Below, in pieces: positions 21,623 through 33,999 of a DNA stretch of 64,000 nt. The stretch comes from Neolentinus lepideus HHB14362 ss-1 (lineage: Eukaryota; Basidiomycota; Agaricomycetes; Gloeophyllales; Gloeophyllaceae): assembly GCA_001632425.1 (NCBI GenBank), contig KV425569.1, forward strand, positions 274,495 to 338,494. The letters run 5' to 3'. The number at the start of each line of letters is the position of its first letter. The first letter of the stretch is position 1. The position numbers were made by a program, and so were the translations under genes. The notes beneath the pieces were generated by a model. That model was given only the letters and a program-made list of their open reading frames with translations, had not been told where the DNA came from and did not search any database.

Positions 21623-24600
21623 ATGAACCTTCGAAATTTCCGTGTTCCTTCCTGGATAACACAAAATGCGCGGTCGACTAAGTCACTGAAGCTATTATTC
21701 AGATGCTGGTTGGCTGCTTGGCTCGCATTCGTCCTCCTTCTTCCGAACAAGTCTCTTCAGACACTCGGAAATGCGTAAGTGGCTTCGAAACCTCTATTTA
21801 CGCCTGATTGACGATTCACTTTCTCGCAGGGCTTTCTTCGGCATGATCGTCAGCCTAATGCTCCCGCCTAACATGCCAGTACAGACATTCCTATTCGTGC
21901 GTGGAGTGTGTCATCATTCTCTTCACTGTTGCCAACATGACTTAGGCGATTGCGATGCTCTATATCGGTCTTCTTCTCGGCTGGGCCTTTGGCGCTGCCG
22001 CGATGCGCGCATCCCTCGCTGCGAGAAGTCAGGTGTTGCTGAAGCAGACGTTACAGAAGGTGCAACAAAGGTGCGCGTGGGCCGTTCATTTCGACCTTTT
22101 GTACTGAGAAGGAATGTATGGTGTCCGTAATCCGTAGTGCGGCGGGTCGTTCAAACCCCGACGCTCTCTACCAGATTGAAATCTTTGAGGGATGGTTCCT
22201 CGATCCGCGGTACATATCATAATCATTCATTGGTGCATCCTAAAATAGAGCTGAAAACCGATTTGCAGGTCATCAGCAGTTTACGGCGCCTTTCTCGGCG
22301 CGTGTACATTTCTATTTGCCCTCATGCGCGCGTACGTGCCCAAACTTGCGTTCACCTCGATCTTCGCGACCATTTCCATTGACATTTTCTGTGTGAGTGC
22401 TCTAGCAAATGTTTCAGTTCAGGCCCTGATTCCCCTGCTTTTCCCCATGTCACGCGATAATATGATTTCGCCAGTCCTACGCACCTCTTTTCCCTTTTGC
22501 CGAATACACTCTCCTCAACTCTATACTCATCTCCTCTGCGACGTACACCGCCATCGCGTGCATATGTATCATACTCGTGTTTCCCGAAACCGTCGCGCAT
22601 GCATACTTGTATGAGGTGAGGACGTATTTGGAGGGATGTAGAGGGCTGGTGCGGGCGCAAGAGGATGTTCTTGACGCCGGTGCAAAACCAAAGAGCGATG
22701 ATGACGAGAGAGTAGGAGAGAATGGTGAGGAAGACGCCGCTCTGAAGAAAGGCACGGCGCAGGAAGATGGGCGACTGGGTGAAAAACAAGACCGGCCCCC
22801 AAGCTCTGAAGCCTTCGCAGAAGTGAAAGCCAAGATCGATGGCATGCGGGTGGGGCTTGTGGGCAGTTCGAAGTTGCGTAAGTATTACTTTCCTAGTGTG
22901 CGCTTGAAGTGTGTCTGAGAGCTCCCTCTGATGATGGAATGGATCGGTTAGTGGATAGTAAGATACTATTCGCTGACCTTGAGTTTAGTTATGGGAAGTG
23001 GAACAGCGATGATCTAAAGGGGCTGCAGGAGCCGTTGAAGACCCTTGGCATTAGAATTGGTCAGTGTCACTATACTTCCCTTCTGTAGACGCCGTTCTCT
23101 TAGTAACATCTGTGCCACCCACGTGGAAACTGTAGTCGGCCTTCAAACTCTGACCCGCCTGCTATGGCGCATCCGCACTCGAGAACTTCCCCGCCTCCCC
23201 AACGAGGATACGAATACCGAGCCGGTAACCACAGCTACCAGCACCACTGGGTCTACTGAGTTGCTTCCTCTCCCACTCCCTCAAGACCACGCGGAAGTTG
23301 CGGATGGGACCCATTCTCGGGCGTCCTCTATATCTCCGGACACGGCCCTCCTCCGCGCCCTTTACACCGCCAACCTCCGCCTTGAGTCCACCCACGCCCT
23401 CCGCCCGGAGGACATCCTGCCCCTCCTCAGAGAAGTAACTGGGCCTCTCCGAGAGTCGATTATTGTCGGCCTGGAGTGCGTGGGAAGCGTCGTGGAGGAG
23501 GTCAATACGCGGCGGTGGGCGCGTTTCCTTGGTAAGGGCGCAGATAGCGAAGATAGGGAGCGGAGGCTGGTGGAGGCAGTCGAGCAGTTGAGGAGCGAGT
23601 TCGAGAAGTTTAAAGGAGGGCGATATAAGACGCTTGTGGAGCCGTTCGCACCTCTTTTCGACGATGCCAAGGGTGCTGGTGTCGTGACGATAAATCAGGA
23701 GTTCCTCCCCCTCCGCTCTTTATACCTCGCCTACGTGTTCTCTGCCACATTGTTGGGGACGGCAGATGCTACACTCAGTTTGATGGACAACGTAGCAAGT
23801 CTGGTGGGGAAGCGAAGGAGGAGAAGGTTGTGGGCGCCGAAGGGGATTAGGGCGCTGGGAAAGGTATTTCGAGAACGGCAAGGGGCGGATGGGGAGCAGA
23901 CGCTTGGGGAGGACGTGGATGCACAGGACAGGAAGGTTGACGGAGATATGGAGAAGTGGGAGAGGGAGGCTGGTAAGTGACATTCCAGTTGCATGAGCAG
24001 AAGATAATAGATTGATTAATGGTTGCTTGTAGGACGCGATCCGGATAGTCGCCAGCCGGAGAATGCGTTTCAGAAGGTGATGAACGGGCTGAGTGGGGTG
24101 TATGGGTGGGCGAAGACTGCGGAGGTTATTGTGAGTGGTGTTAAATTGAACTGAGATAGGGAGGGTTGTTCTGATTCAGGCGGTAGTTTGCGGTGAAGTA
24201 TGTCGTGTTGACGATTGGGCTGTGGCTGCCTGCAGTCTTCCACAATAGCGCTAGTAAGTGATTTAAGCTGGCATAAGGTTTAGTGTGGCTTGACGTGAAG
24301 GGGATTTGTAGAGTTTAACTATGAACAAAAGGGTGTCTGGTAAGTCGCTGTTATCCCGGAGGTCGCTTGTGAGTCTTAAACGTATTGGATATGTAGGGCG
24401 TTGATTATGGCGCAGATGACTCTGAACGTCTACGCATCCGATCAGATCTTCAAGTGCGTCCGTGCCTTCGTCTTTCTCTCCACGTCTTGATTGAGCTCCT
24501 ATAGCTATTTCACACGACTTATTGGAACATTTATCGGTCTGATAATTGGCCTGTTAGTCTGGTATATCGGTATAATCTGTTTCCTTTAAGATAAGGGGTG

Positions 24601-25895
24601 CGGAAAGCTAAGACAATTACTAGGGTCGGGCCATGGAAAAGGGAACCCTTATGGCATCGCAGCTTCGTTCGGCGTATTCATGATACCTACGATGTTCATC
24701 CGGCTATTTGCTCCGCCAGCCCTGCTCAGTGGGGTCGTCACGTCAGCAGTAATGCATTCCAGTTCCTCTTCGGACCTTCCAGGCAGCTCATAATTGTGTG
24801 ATACAAAGGTCACCATCCCATTGATTGTGGGATACTCGTGGATCGACGGTCATCTCCCGGTGCTTGGGAACCCTGGCGTAGGGTGGTCCATTGCCTGGAA
24901 GCGGTGGGTGCTTGTGGTTATAGGTATGCAGTATTCCATGAAATCTGGTTGCTCGCCGCCTACTTACTTGCGCACAGGCTCTGCGGCGTCATTCATCATC
25001 ATGATGCTCCCGCCTAAATCAGGCCGCAAAGCCGTCCGACTACGCAACGCTACCACCATCAAACGTATCGGGAACCTCTACAGCCTTCTCATCTCCAGAT
25101 GGATAGAAAATACCCCCTCTCTGGATGATGCCACCTCTGAAAGCTGGTCCGCGTTCTTCCGCGCGGACATAGTGTCCATCGCGGAACAGCTTCAGACGCT
25201 GAAAGGCATGACGGCGATCGCGAAGTGGGAGGGAGGTATACGCGGACGATGGCCATTCGAGGAGTATGACCGCTTGGTGGATGTGCAGATTCAGATGTTG
25301 GGAAATTTGGGGCAGGTATGTTGAGCTAACCTAGGGAAGTGGGTTGGAGTGCACTAACACGAGGGAATGTAGCTTGGAGGTGCCTTAGCACATATCAACA
25401 AGGAGTGGAGGCAGACTCTTTTGCACCGCACGAGGCTGCTCAATCCGAATTTCGTATGGATTCTCCGCCATCCCGACGATCTGAAGCTGACTTTTCGACC
25501 TTTCAGATCGCGGATGTTTTGTCATTGTTCGCCCTTATCTCTCAGTCACTGCGAACGGCCGAGCCATTGCCCGAAGTCCTTCCACAGACCTTGTTCGAAC
25601 GACTCGCGTATCATCATCACCGGAGCACGAAGGTGCGGGAAGCATTGACTGAGGTGCCGCAGCTTGAGCAGTTCCAGTCGCTTGATTATATGATTTATGC
25701 GAATGGGATGACTGCTGTGCTAGAGCTTATTGTGGTTCGTACTCCATTTGAGCACCTGTTTAAGTTTGGGTAGAGCTGATAGATTTATCGCAGGGATTGG
25801 ACGAGTTGCACGCAATTACCAGACGGTTATGCGGTGGAGTATCACTGAAAGGCTTCGAAGAATGGAGGAACGAGTACCTAAGTCGACTGGCATAG
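21623..25895 (+). CDS. ArAE_2_N / DUF2421 multi-pass membrane protein (intact copy)
   Basis: The family (fungal aromatic-acid-exporter-like/FUSC-related proteins with a C-terminal DUF2421 domain) is predicted to sit in a cell or ER membrane. No substrate is known. ATG at 21623 gives MNLRNFRVPSWITQ, then a first helix (CWLAAWLAFVLLLP). Hand-splicing at least 15 exons keeps one frame: AFFGMIVSLMLPPNMP, GLLLGWAFGAAAMRASLAAR, SSAVYGAFLGACTFLFAL, YTAIACICIILVFPETVAH, a long hydrophilic middle (22619-24130), FAVKYVVLTIGLWLPAVFHN, FNYEQKGVW, LIMAQMTLNVYASDQIF, LIGTFIGLIIGLLVW, NPYGIAASFGVFMIPTM, VTIPLIVGYSWIDGHLP, then the DUF2421 region with MMLPPKSGRKAVRLRNAT and YMIYANGMTAVLELIV. It ends RNEYLSRLA at 25895. 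No stop or frameshift was found on this splicing. Its tandem copy at 28045-32231 is broken. Confidence 0.8.
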
Positions 25896-25959
25896 TGACC
25901 TATATACTTCACGTTCTTTATATCCTGCGGACGGCACCTGCTACCACTTACTAGATCGT

Positions 25960-26345
25960 TCGCAAATTTATTTATACAGAAACATCGTAATGTAATCATA
26001 CATAACATTTATCGTTCCGCCTTCCACCGTTAAGCTGCCAATTTTGAACTCGTCAACTGTCTGACCCAGTCATCCATTCGACACCCTATGCGAGTTAAAA
26101 TATTCGATGAATCTGCAATAAAATTCGAAGCAGGAGACGTTGCTCACCATCTACAATGCAAACACTGTTCATATATAACTATCACTTCAGGTTTCCCGCT
26201 GAGTTTCCCACTGACCTGAGGGTTGATGGTAGTGGGGAAGGTGAAGGTATCAATATTCGAAGTTTTCTTTCCATAGGTTTTCAATTACGTAGGGGTCTAC
26301 GTATCCTTGCTGATGGCCAGAATAGATGTCGTTGGTCTTTCCCAG
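25960..26345 (-). pseudogene. Truncated 3' end of a polysaccharide deacetylase-like gene
   Basis: The minus strand matches the last two exons of the intact gene at 32361-33606, including QGYVDPYVIENLWKENF and a degenerate VDEF...TVEGG tail. The upstream 900 bp is absent, cut at about 26345, and the tail has frame breaks, including a stop where the intact gene reads through. It is a by-product of the tandem duplication. Confidence 0.75.
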
Positions 26346-27179
26346 TTGTGCTGGACCCAGGACAAAGACAACGCGAGGAGCGATCAGACCCAGTGTCAAC
26401 AGCGTGCTCATTCGCACGTGGCATGCTCTCCCATGTCGCGCGCTTGCTGGACTTGACTCTGCGGTTTTTTGTCCCGCACACCTCCTTCTCACTTCTGTTC
26501 TGGCGGGTGGGTGTAGCCCGGAATTCGTCGCGTCGCGAAACCCCGCGCGACCCTGAGCCTCAGTTCCGACATCCTCGGTGCCGAGTCTCCCCCCAACCCA
26601 CGGAAATTGTACCCAGCCTCGCCCACGGTCGATCTTCCGGCCATTCTCCTCACGATTGTATGTACATCTTTTCCCTCCTCTCTCATTCTGGTTCAGCACC
26701 TTAGCTTGGGAGATCGATTCCCCAGTGTCTTATGTCAGAGATATTCTCACTGAATACCGTGGTAATGTCCTGTCAAGGCTATGCAATCATATTGTACTGG
26801 CCGTATCGCATGCAGAAGAATTTTCCGAAAAGAGGTTCGCATCTTGTGTTTCGCACCTGTACTCAATCCACCGACTTATATTTTCCAGCAGAGGGCTTGT
26901 AGTGTAGGTCACCGTATTAATACTGATCGCTTTCAAATGTGATACTTGTGTTCTTACAGGACATCATCTCCTGTAGGACTGAGCACACGGCTTATCGGGC
27001 ACTTAGTGCTAGTAGCATGCTTACATGTTCGTTAGCCACTCATCTATGAAATCTGTCCCTTTACATGCGTACATCGCAGGACGGGAACATTACAAGGACT
27101 GAACAGGAAGTGACCACTGACAGATCACAGGTTGGAGCCGCCACTGATTGTGATGAATTCTTGAGTGGGCAGTGGCATA
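26346..27179. other. Junction DNA between the two duplication units
   Basis: No recognised gene is present. Several overlapping frames on both strands (for example 26250-26699 minus and 26156-26704 plus) arise from GC-rich, low-complexity sequence at 26400-26690 and have no family features. Confidence 0.45.
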
Positions 27180-30100
27180 ATCATGCTAGTCCACCATCTG
27201 TTGACTCAATTTCTTAGATTGAGACTTTGCTGCCGTTGCGGGTACACTGGCCGTACGGCGGTATTGTGTATACCAGGCCCTTGGAATGCGACGCTCTCTC
27301 GAGCAACTCTGTCGTTAACAACTATATATGTTCTAGTCACTTCATCTATATTCCAACGTTCGGTTGGAGGTACATGGTCTTTTGCAGTACAACCTGGAAA
27401 AGACAGCAGGCTATGCCTCTACTATTTCGGTCAACTACGGTGATCCTAGCGACCCTTCGACCCTCTACACTCGCGGTGTTTGTGACAGCACATCCGACAC
27501 TGCTGTCACGATGTACCTTGGCTATGCTGCCTCGCGAGACTCCGCTAAATCTGACCCTGGACGTCTAGATGGAATGTAGCGGCGAGATGATGTTCTTGAT
27601 GGGATCTCTATTTGAGGGTCTCCTACATTTGCAGCAACATATATCTGTGCGATGACTGGACTTACTTGGGCTCTGTAAGGTGCTTCCTCATTCTCCTGAG
27701 CCTGTATCCTATTGATTGGTGCCATATTACTAGGGAGCCATACTGTTAGCGGCCGGAAATCTGGAGTATTCGCTTTTGATCCTCTTATCTGACAAAACCC
27801 ATTTTGAGGTCAACGCGGCACAGTGGGGCCGACTGTGAGACCTTCGGTGTGAGTGGCTACGATACCCGCGTGCGATACCGGTGCCGCGAAGCCCCAACAT
27901 TGCTCTGCGTTCCAGTGCGGTGACTTGACCTAGTACTAATAGGATTCAGACAATGATCCATCTAAATCAGTCGCATTTATTTATTCCCTCTGACTTCAAT
28001 CACATCCTTCACTAGACCTCGTCTTAGAGTAACAAACCAGCCTAGGTCGCAAAACGCGCGCTCATCGAAGTCGCTGAAGCTGCTATTCAGATGCTGGCTT
28101 GCATCGCGGCTTGCCTTCGTCATACTCCTACCGATCCCTGCAGACACTCGGAAATGCGTGAGTACCTTTCAGACGTCTCTTTGCACTTTATGACAACTCA
28201 CTTTCTCGCAGAGCGTTCTTCAGCATGATCGTCAGCCTAATGCTCCTGCCTACATGCCCATGCAGACATTCCTATCTGTATGCGGCGTCTATTACCCTCT
28301 GCACAATTTGTTGAAACGACTTAGGCGATCTCGACGCTCTACATTGGCCTCCTCGGCTGGGGCTTTGGTGCTGCCGCGATGCGCGCGTCTCTGGCTGTGA
28401 GGAGCCAGGTTTTGCTGCGGCAGACGTTACAGAAGGTGCAACAGAGGTGAGCGTAAGCCGTTCATCTGAGCGTTCTGTACTGAGAGGGACTGGATGATGT
28501 TTGTAATCCATAGTGCGGCGGGCCTCTCGAACCCAGACGCTCTCTACCAGATTGAAATCTTTGAGGGGTGATTCCTCGATCCACGGTGCATATCATCATT
28601 GATTTGTATATTCTAAGGTCGAGCTGAAACACAGTTGGCAGGTCAACAGCAGTCTACGGCGCCTTTCTTGGCGCAAGTACGTTCCTGTTCGCCCTCATGC
28701 GAGCGTACGTGCCCAAGCTAGCGTTGATGTCGCTCTTCGCCACTATCGCCATCGATGTTTTCTGCGTGAGTATTTAGAGCAAAGGTTTCATCTGATGCGC
28801 TGATCCCCCTTCTTTTCCTCGTGCCATATAAAAATGCGATCTCGCCAGTCCTACGCCCCTCTCTTCCCCTTTGCCGAATATACCCTCCTTAACTCAGTAA
28901 TAATCTCCTCCGCTGCGTACGGCGCTATCGCGTGCATATGTATCCTGGTTGTGTTTCCTGAAAGCGTCGCACACACATATCTAGATGAGGTGATGGTGCA
29001 TGTGGAGAGGTGCAGACGAATGGTGCGGATGCAAGAGAATGTTCTCGATGCTGGTGCAAAATTAAAGAACGATAATGACGGTGGAGTAGGAGAGAATGGT
29101 CCGGAGGGTGCTCCGCTGAACAGGACGCAGGAAGAGGCTCGAGGGGATGAAAAGCAAGACCACCGCCCTAGCTCAGAAACGTTCGAAGAGGTGAAAACCG
29201 AGATCGACGGCATCAGGGTAGGGCTTGTGGGCGGCTGGAAGTCACGTAAGAGCTACTTTCCTATCCTGTGAAGTGATGGATTGAAGATGGGATGGGATGA
29301 TTAGTGGATAGTACGATACAATTCGTAGACCTTGAATTCAAATATGGGAAGTGGAATAGCGATGACCTGAAGGGGCTACAGGAGCCGTTGAAGACACTTA
29401 GCATTAGAGTCGGTAAGTGCTAATCCACTTTCCTTCTGTAGATGATACTTCTCGTTGATTAACGTTTGTGCCTCTGGCGTGCAAATTATAGTCGGCCTTC
29501 AAACTCTGACCCGCCTTCTATCGCGTATCCGCAATCGAGAACTACCTCACCTCCCGAACAATGATACCAACGCCGAGTCAGCGACCGCCACTACCAGCTC
29601 CACTGGGTCCACTGAGTCTCTGACTCTCCCCGTCCCTGAAGTCCAGGCCGAAGTTGTAAATAATAATCATGCTCAAACAAGATCGATCTCTACCTCCACA
29701 GACACAGACCTCCTCCACGCCCTCTATGCTGCCAACCTCCACCTAGAGTCCACGCACGCTCTCCGCCAGGAGGACATCCTGTCCCTCCTCAGAAAAGTCA
29801 CTGCGCCTCTCCGGGAGTCTATCGTCGACGGTCTGGAGTGTTTAGGAAGCGTCGTAGAGGAGGTCAATACGTGGCAGTGGGCGCGCTTTCATCGAGAGGG
29901 TGTGAATGGTGCAGATAGGGAACGGAGTCTGGTGGAGGCGGTCGAGCGGTTGAGGCACGAGTTCGAGGATTTTAGAGGGGGCGGTATAAGACGCTTGTGG
30001 GGCCGTTCGCACCTCTCTTCGATGATTCCAAGGATAACGATGCCTCCAGTGTAAGGAAGGAATTCCTCCCCCTCCGCTCTTTGTACCTCGCCTACATGTT

Positions 30101-32705
30101 CTCCGCCACGTTGTTGGGAACGGCCGAAGCTACGCTAAGCTTGATGGAGAACGTAGCGAGTGTGGTGGGGAAGCGAAGGAGGAGAAGGGTGTGGGCACCG
30201 AAGGGGATAAGGGCTGTGTGGAAGATGTTCCTCGAGAGGCGAGAGGGGGATGGAGAGCATATCCTTGGGGAGGGCTTGAATGCGTAGGGAGACGGGAATA
30301 TGTGGGAGAGGGAGGCGAGTGAGTGGCATTCCGCTTTCATGGGCATGAAATAATAGAGTGATTAATGGGATGCATGTAGGGCGCGATCCGGGTAGCCGCC
30401 CGCCGAAGAATGCGTTTCAGAAGGTGATGCATGGGGTGAGCGGCGTGTATGAGTGGGCGAAGACGGTGGAAGCTATTGTGAGTGGATTCGCATTTGAATT
30501 CGCGATGTGCAGAGTTCCTCTAATGGAAGAGAATAGTTTGCCGTGAAGTATGTTGTGTTGACGCTTGGGTTGTGGTTGCCTGCAGTCTTCCACAATAGCG
30601 CAAGTGAGTAATATGAGCTGACATATGAGTTTGAGTGGCTTGACAGGAAAGAGATTTGTAGGATTTAACTACGAGGAAAAGGGTGTTGGGTAAATCATTG
30701 TTATATGAGAGGTCTCTATTGAGTCTTGAAATTACTGGATATGTAGGGCGGTGATTATGGCTCAAATGACTCTGGACGTCTACGTGTCCGATCAGATCTT
30801 CAGGCGAGTCCGTGCTTTCGTCTTTCTCTCCACGTCTTGATTGAGCTCCCATAGCTATTTCACACGACTTGTTGGAACATTTCTCGGTCTGATAGTTGGC
30901 TTGTTAGTGTGGTATATCGGTATAATCTGTTTCCTTTAAGATAAGGGGTGCAGAAAGCTAAGACAATCACTAGGGTCAGGCCAGGGAACACCTACGGCAT
31001 CGCAATCTCATTTGGCGTATTTATGATGCCGACAATGTTTGTCCGGTTATTTGCTCCCCCAGTCCTTCTCGGTGGGGTCATCACAACAGCGGTAATGCAT
31101 TCGCATTCCGCTCAGAGATCAAAGACTGCTGATAATTGTCTGGCAAAAAGGTTACTATCACACTGGTTGTCGGATACTCGTGGATCGACGGCCACCTCAA
31201 GACATACGGAACCCCTGGCGTAGGGTGATCCGTTGCCTAGAGGCGATGGGTACTTGTGATTATAGGTATGCAATATTCCATGAAATTTGCGTTACTCTCC
31301 ACCTACTTATTTGTGCACAGGCTCTGCGGCGTCATCCATTATCATGATGCTCCCGCCTAAATCAGGTCGCAAAGCCGTCCGACTACGCAACGCGACCACC
31401 ATCAAACGTATCGGGAACCTCTACAGCCTTCTCATCTCCAGATGGATAGCAAGCAACGCACCACAAGATGCCACCTCCAAAAAATCCGTATTCTTTCGCG
31501 CGGACGCAGTGAGTATCGCGCAACAACTCCAGGCGCTGAAGGGTATGACGCCCATCGCGAAGTGGGAGGGGAGTATACGCGGACGATGGTCATTCGAGGA
31601 TTATGACCGCTTGGTGAATGTGCAGATTCAGATGCTGGGAAATTTGGCGCAGGTCTGCTGACCTTAGTCTGGAGAGGTGGGTTGAAGGGTACTAACACGA
31701 GGGGATGTAGTTTGGAGGTGCCCTCGGGCATATCAATGAGGAGTGGAGGCTGGCAATGTTGCACCGCACGAGGGTGCTCAATCCGAATTTCGTGCGGACT
31801 CTCCGCTGTCCTGATCTAGATCTGACTGACCGACTCTTGCAGATCGCGGATATTTTGTCATTGTTCGCCCTTGTCTCTCAGTCACTGTAAACGGTCGAGC
31901 CATTGCACGAAGTCCTTCCACAGACCTTGTTCGAACGACTCGCTCACCATCACCAAAGGGGCACGAAGACGCGGGAAGCATTGACTGATGTCCAGCAGCT
32001 TGATCAATTCTATTCGCTTGATTATATGATTTATGCGAATGGGATGACTGCTGTGCTAGAGCTAATCGTGGTTCGTACTTCATATGAGCACCTGTTTAAA
32101 TGTGGGTGGAGCTGATAGGTTTATCGCAGGGATTGGACGAGTTGCACGCAATTACCAGACGGTTATGCGGTGGAGTATCACTGAAAGGCTTCGAAGAATG
32201 GAGGGACGAGTATCTACGTCGATTGGTATAGTGACCTATTCTTCACGCTCTTTTTATATCCTGCAGACAGCATCTGCTGCCATGCTGACTGGATCTCTCG
32301 CAAGTTTACCTATACAGAAATATCCTGATGTAATCATACAACATTCATTCTTCCATCCTCTCAGAGTTCGATGCCGCCTTCAACCGTTACGCCTTCAAAT
32401 CCACCAGCTTTGAACTCGTCAACCATCTGACTCATAGTCATCCATTCGACACCCTCGTGCGAATTAACATATTCGATGAATCTGCAAGAAAAGTCGAGCT
32501 ATGAGACATCGCTTATCATCACTAATTCAAACACACCGTTCATGCATCAATATCACTTGAGGTTTCCCACTAACCTGAGGGTGGATGGTAATAGGGAAGA
32601 TGAAAGTATCGTATTCGCGGTAAAAGAAGTCGAATTGTTCTTTCCAGAGTTTTTCGATCACGTGGGGGTCCACGTATCCTTGCTGGTGGCCAGGATAGAT
32701 GTGGT
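27180..32705. repeat. Segmental duplication, unit 2 (about 5.5 kb)
   Basis: Direct copy of 20750-26345. The upstream part (27180-27580) is GC-rich and has a coding-like frame at 27364-27579 (+) that I do not recognise; the matching part of unit 1 is CpG-poor and full of stops. The right edge runs on into a complete deacetylase gene, so unit 2 probably holds the original right flank. Confidence 0.8.
28045..32231 (+). pseudogene. ArAE_2_N / DUF2421 membrane protein, broken tandem copy
   Basis: Aligned by eye to the intact copy at 21623-25895, this copy has many independent lesions. The start codon region is not conserved. A deletion of about 5 bp near 28130 shifts the frame after the first helix. 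One base is lost near 28250 (LPPNMP region). TGG to TGA occurs near 28569 (EGWFLDP becomes EG-stop). One base is gained near 29985 (GGRYKTL becomes GGGIRRL). TAG occurs near 30286. A loss of about 5 bp lies near 30985 before the NPYGIAAS block, and a TAA replaces the AEP region near 31888. Introns and later blocks such as MMLPPKSGRKAVRLRNAT are still easily seen, so decay is fairly recent. It cannot encode the full protein. Confidence 0.82.
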
Positions 32706-33606
32706 TGGTCAAGAGTCATCAGAGAAAGGATCCGAGCATACCGTATTGGGTTGAGTGGGCACAAATTGGAAGGGCGCTGCGTGTACCGGATTCTTCAGAG
32801 GTCTGTCATATGTGAATGTCTGTGTCGCTCACGCCAGTCATCTAGATGCCAATTGGCAGGAATCTCGACCACCTTGCTAGGCTTCATAGAGGTCATTGGC
32901 TTCATCCACTCTGCCGCGTCTTTGCTGAGATCGGTCTCCGTCCAAGTCGCAGATCCGTCAGGTACATAGTACATCTGGCAGTCGTGATGCATGAATGTGT
33001 GGTCATATTCGATGCCTGCTTCTTCCAAGATGTTCACGAGCTCCGGAGTTGATGTCCAGTGTGGCCCTGTGAAGCCCCGAGGCCGTTTACCGGTGAACGA
33101 TGTGATCACGGAAATCGATTTAGCCATCACATCACGTTGCTGTTGGCTGGAAAGTGCTGAGAACCATTCGTGTGTATACCTTGTACATCATTCGGTTCAA
33201 GCAAATGGATGGATGCAGCTGAGCTGGATTCCATACCCGTGAAGACCACTGCAAGCGAGATTAGGAAACCCTGGAGAAGTTTGTTCTGCTCTCACATTTC
33301 ATGACCTGCGTCCCTGACCTTCGCCAGTTGCTTAGGAAAACTCTCGATGGAGTGGGCAGGCGCAAACCAGGTGCATTTGATGTGATACTTATCGAACAGC
33401 TTCAGCAATCTATCGACTCCAACTGTTGCGCCGAAGACGCCACGGGAGACATTAGTCGCATCTGCTTTCTGGCCATTGCGGGTGTTGATCCTGATACGAG
33501 TTCTCTCGAATCTCGGGAACCGTGTGGACAATTGCATGACTGACCAATTCGACACAGCATCTACATCAATACCGTACCCAATCAAGACACGTTTTTTGCT
33601 TGCCAT
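32361..33606 (-). CDS. Polysaccharide deacetylase-like (NodB-fold) protein
   Basis: The protein belongs to the NodB-homology family of metal-dependent amide hydrolases. It is closest in my judgement to the cytosolic-type fungal proteins starting M-x-x-K-K-R-V-L-(I/V)-G-Y-G-(I/V)-D-V-D-A. ATG at 33606 gives MASKKRVLIGYGIDVDAVSNW; an in-frame ATG at 33648 exists but precedes the family start. By hand: intron at about 33534-33480, then NVSRGVFGATVGVDRLLKLF, TWFAPAHSIESFPKQLAKV, short exon GLHG, then YTHEWFSALSSQQQRD, TGKRPRGFTGPHW, EAGIEYDHTFMHHDCQ, NWHLDDW, two further introns, QGYVDPHVIEKLWKEQF, REYDTFIFPITIHPQVSGKP, and a tail ending VTVEGGIEL at 32361. DVD and the H-x-x-x-H-type motifs of the fold are present. 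The substrate cannot be told from sequence. Its 3' part is duplicated at 25960-26345. Confidence 0.8.
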
Positions 33607-33997
33607 GTCGTTGTCGACTGATCTTCTAGGATATGAGAGCTGTGACAAGAGAAGATGGGGTGACCACTCTCACAGCTCTGAGGGATTTAAAGATGTCAAA
33701 GTAACGAATCACGATCCCGTGGTGCCTTATGGGCTTCTGCCGTTCTGTACGCTGATACGTGAAGCTTCCGGGCTGCGGAGTCCGAGCATGGAGGTATCAA
33801 GCTCTAGTGACATTAAATCCCCACGCCGGAAGCTTGTACATCGCGGGCGGTTTCGGCTATTATTCGCTGGGTCCCCTTCGGTCTCCTTGCACGATGCATC
33901 TATTTTGCAGATTCGGAATTGCGCGCCTTGACGGCATCCAACTTGAAGTCAAGCGGCAAGTATAGACGACATGAGAGACCACGTCTAAAGTTATCGC
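33607..33997. other. Intergenic, nothing recognised
   Basis: Probable promoter region of the deacetylase gene on the minus strand. No clear core motif or gene could be supported. It is bordered on the right by the MITE at 34000. Confidence 0.4.
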
Positions 33998-33999
33998 TA

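Larger units (their letters stand above)
20750..26345. repeat. Segmental duplication, unit 1 (about 5.6 kb)
   Basis: This unit matches 27180-32705 in the same orientation at a nearly constant offset of 6.3-6.45 kb. Matched landmarks include CAGGCCCTTGGA (near 20836 and 27276), the membrane gene throughout, its stop codons (25895 and 32231) and the 3' end of a deacetylase gene on the minus strand. Similarity stops at about 26345, inside the deacetylase sequence. The upstream 300 bp is far more diverged and CpG-poor than its counterpart. Confidence 0.8.

Noticed and set aside
21226..21681. 151-codon frame before the membrane gene
   Set aside because: It overlaps the first exon of the real gene in another frame and crosses the CpG transition; no homology is seen.
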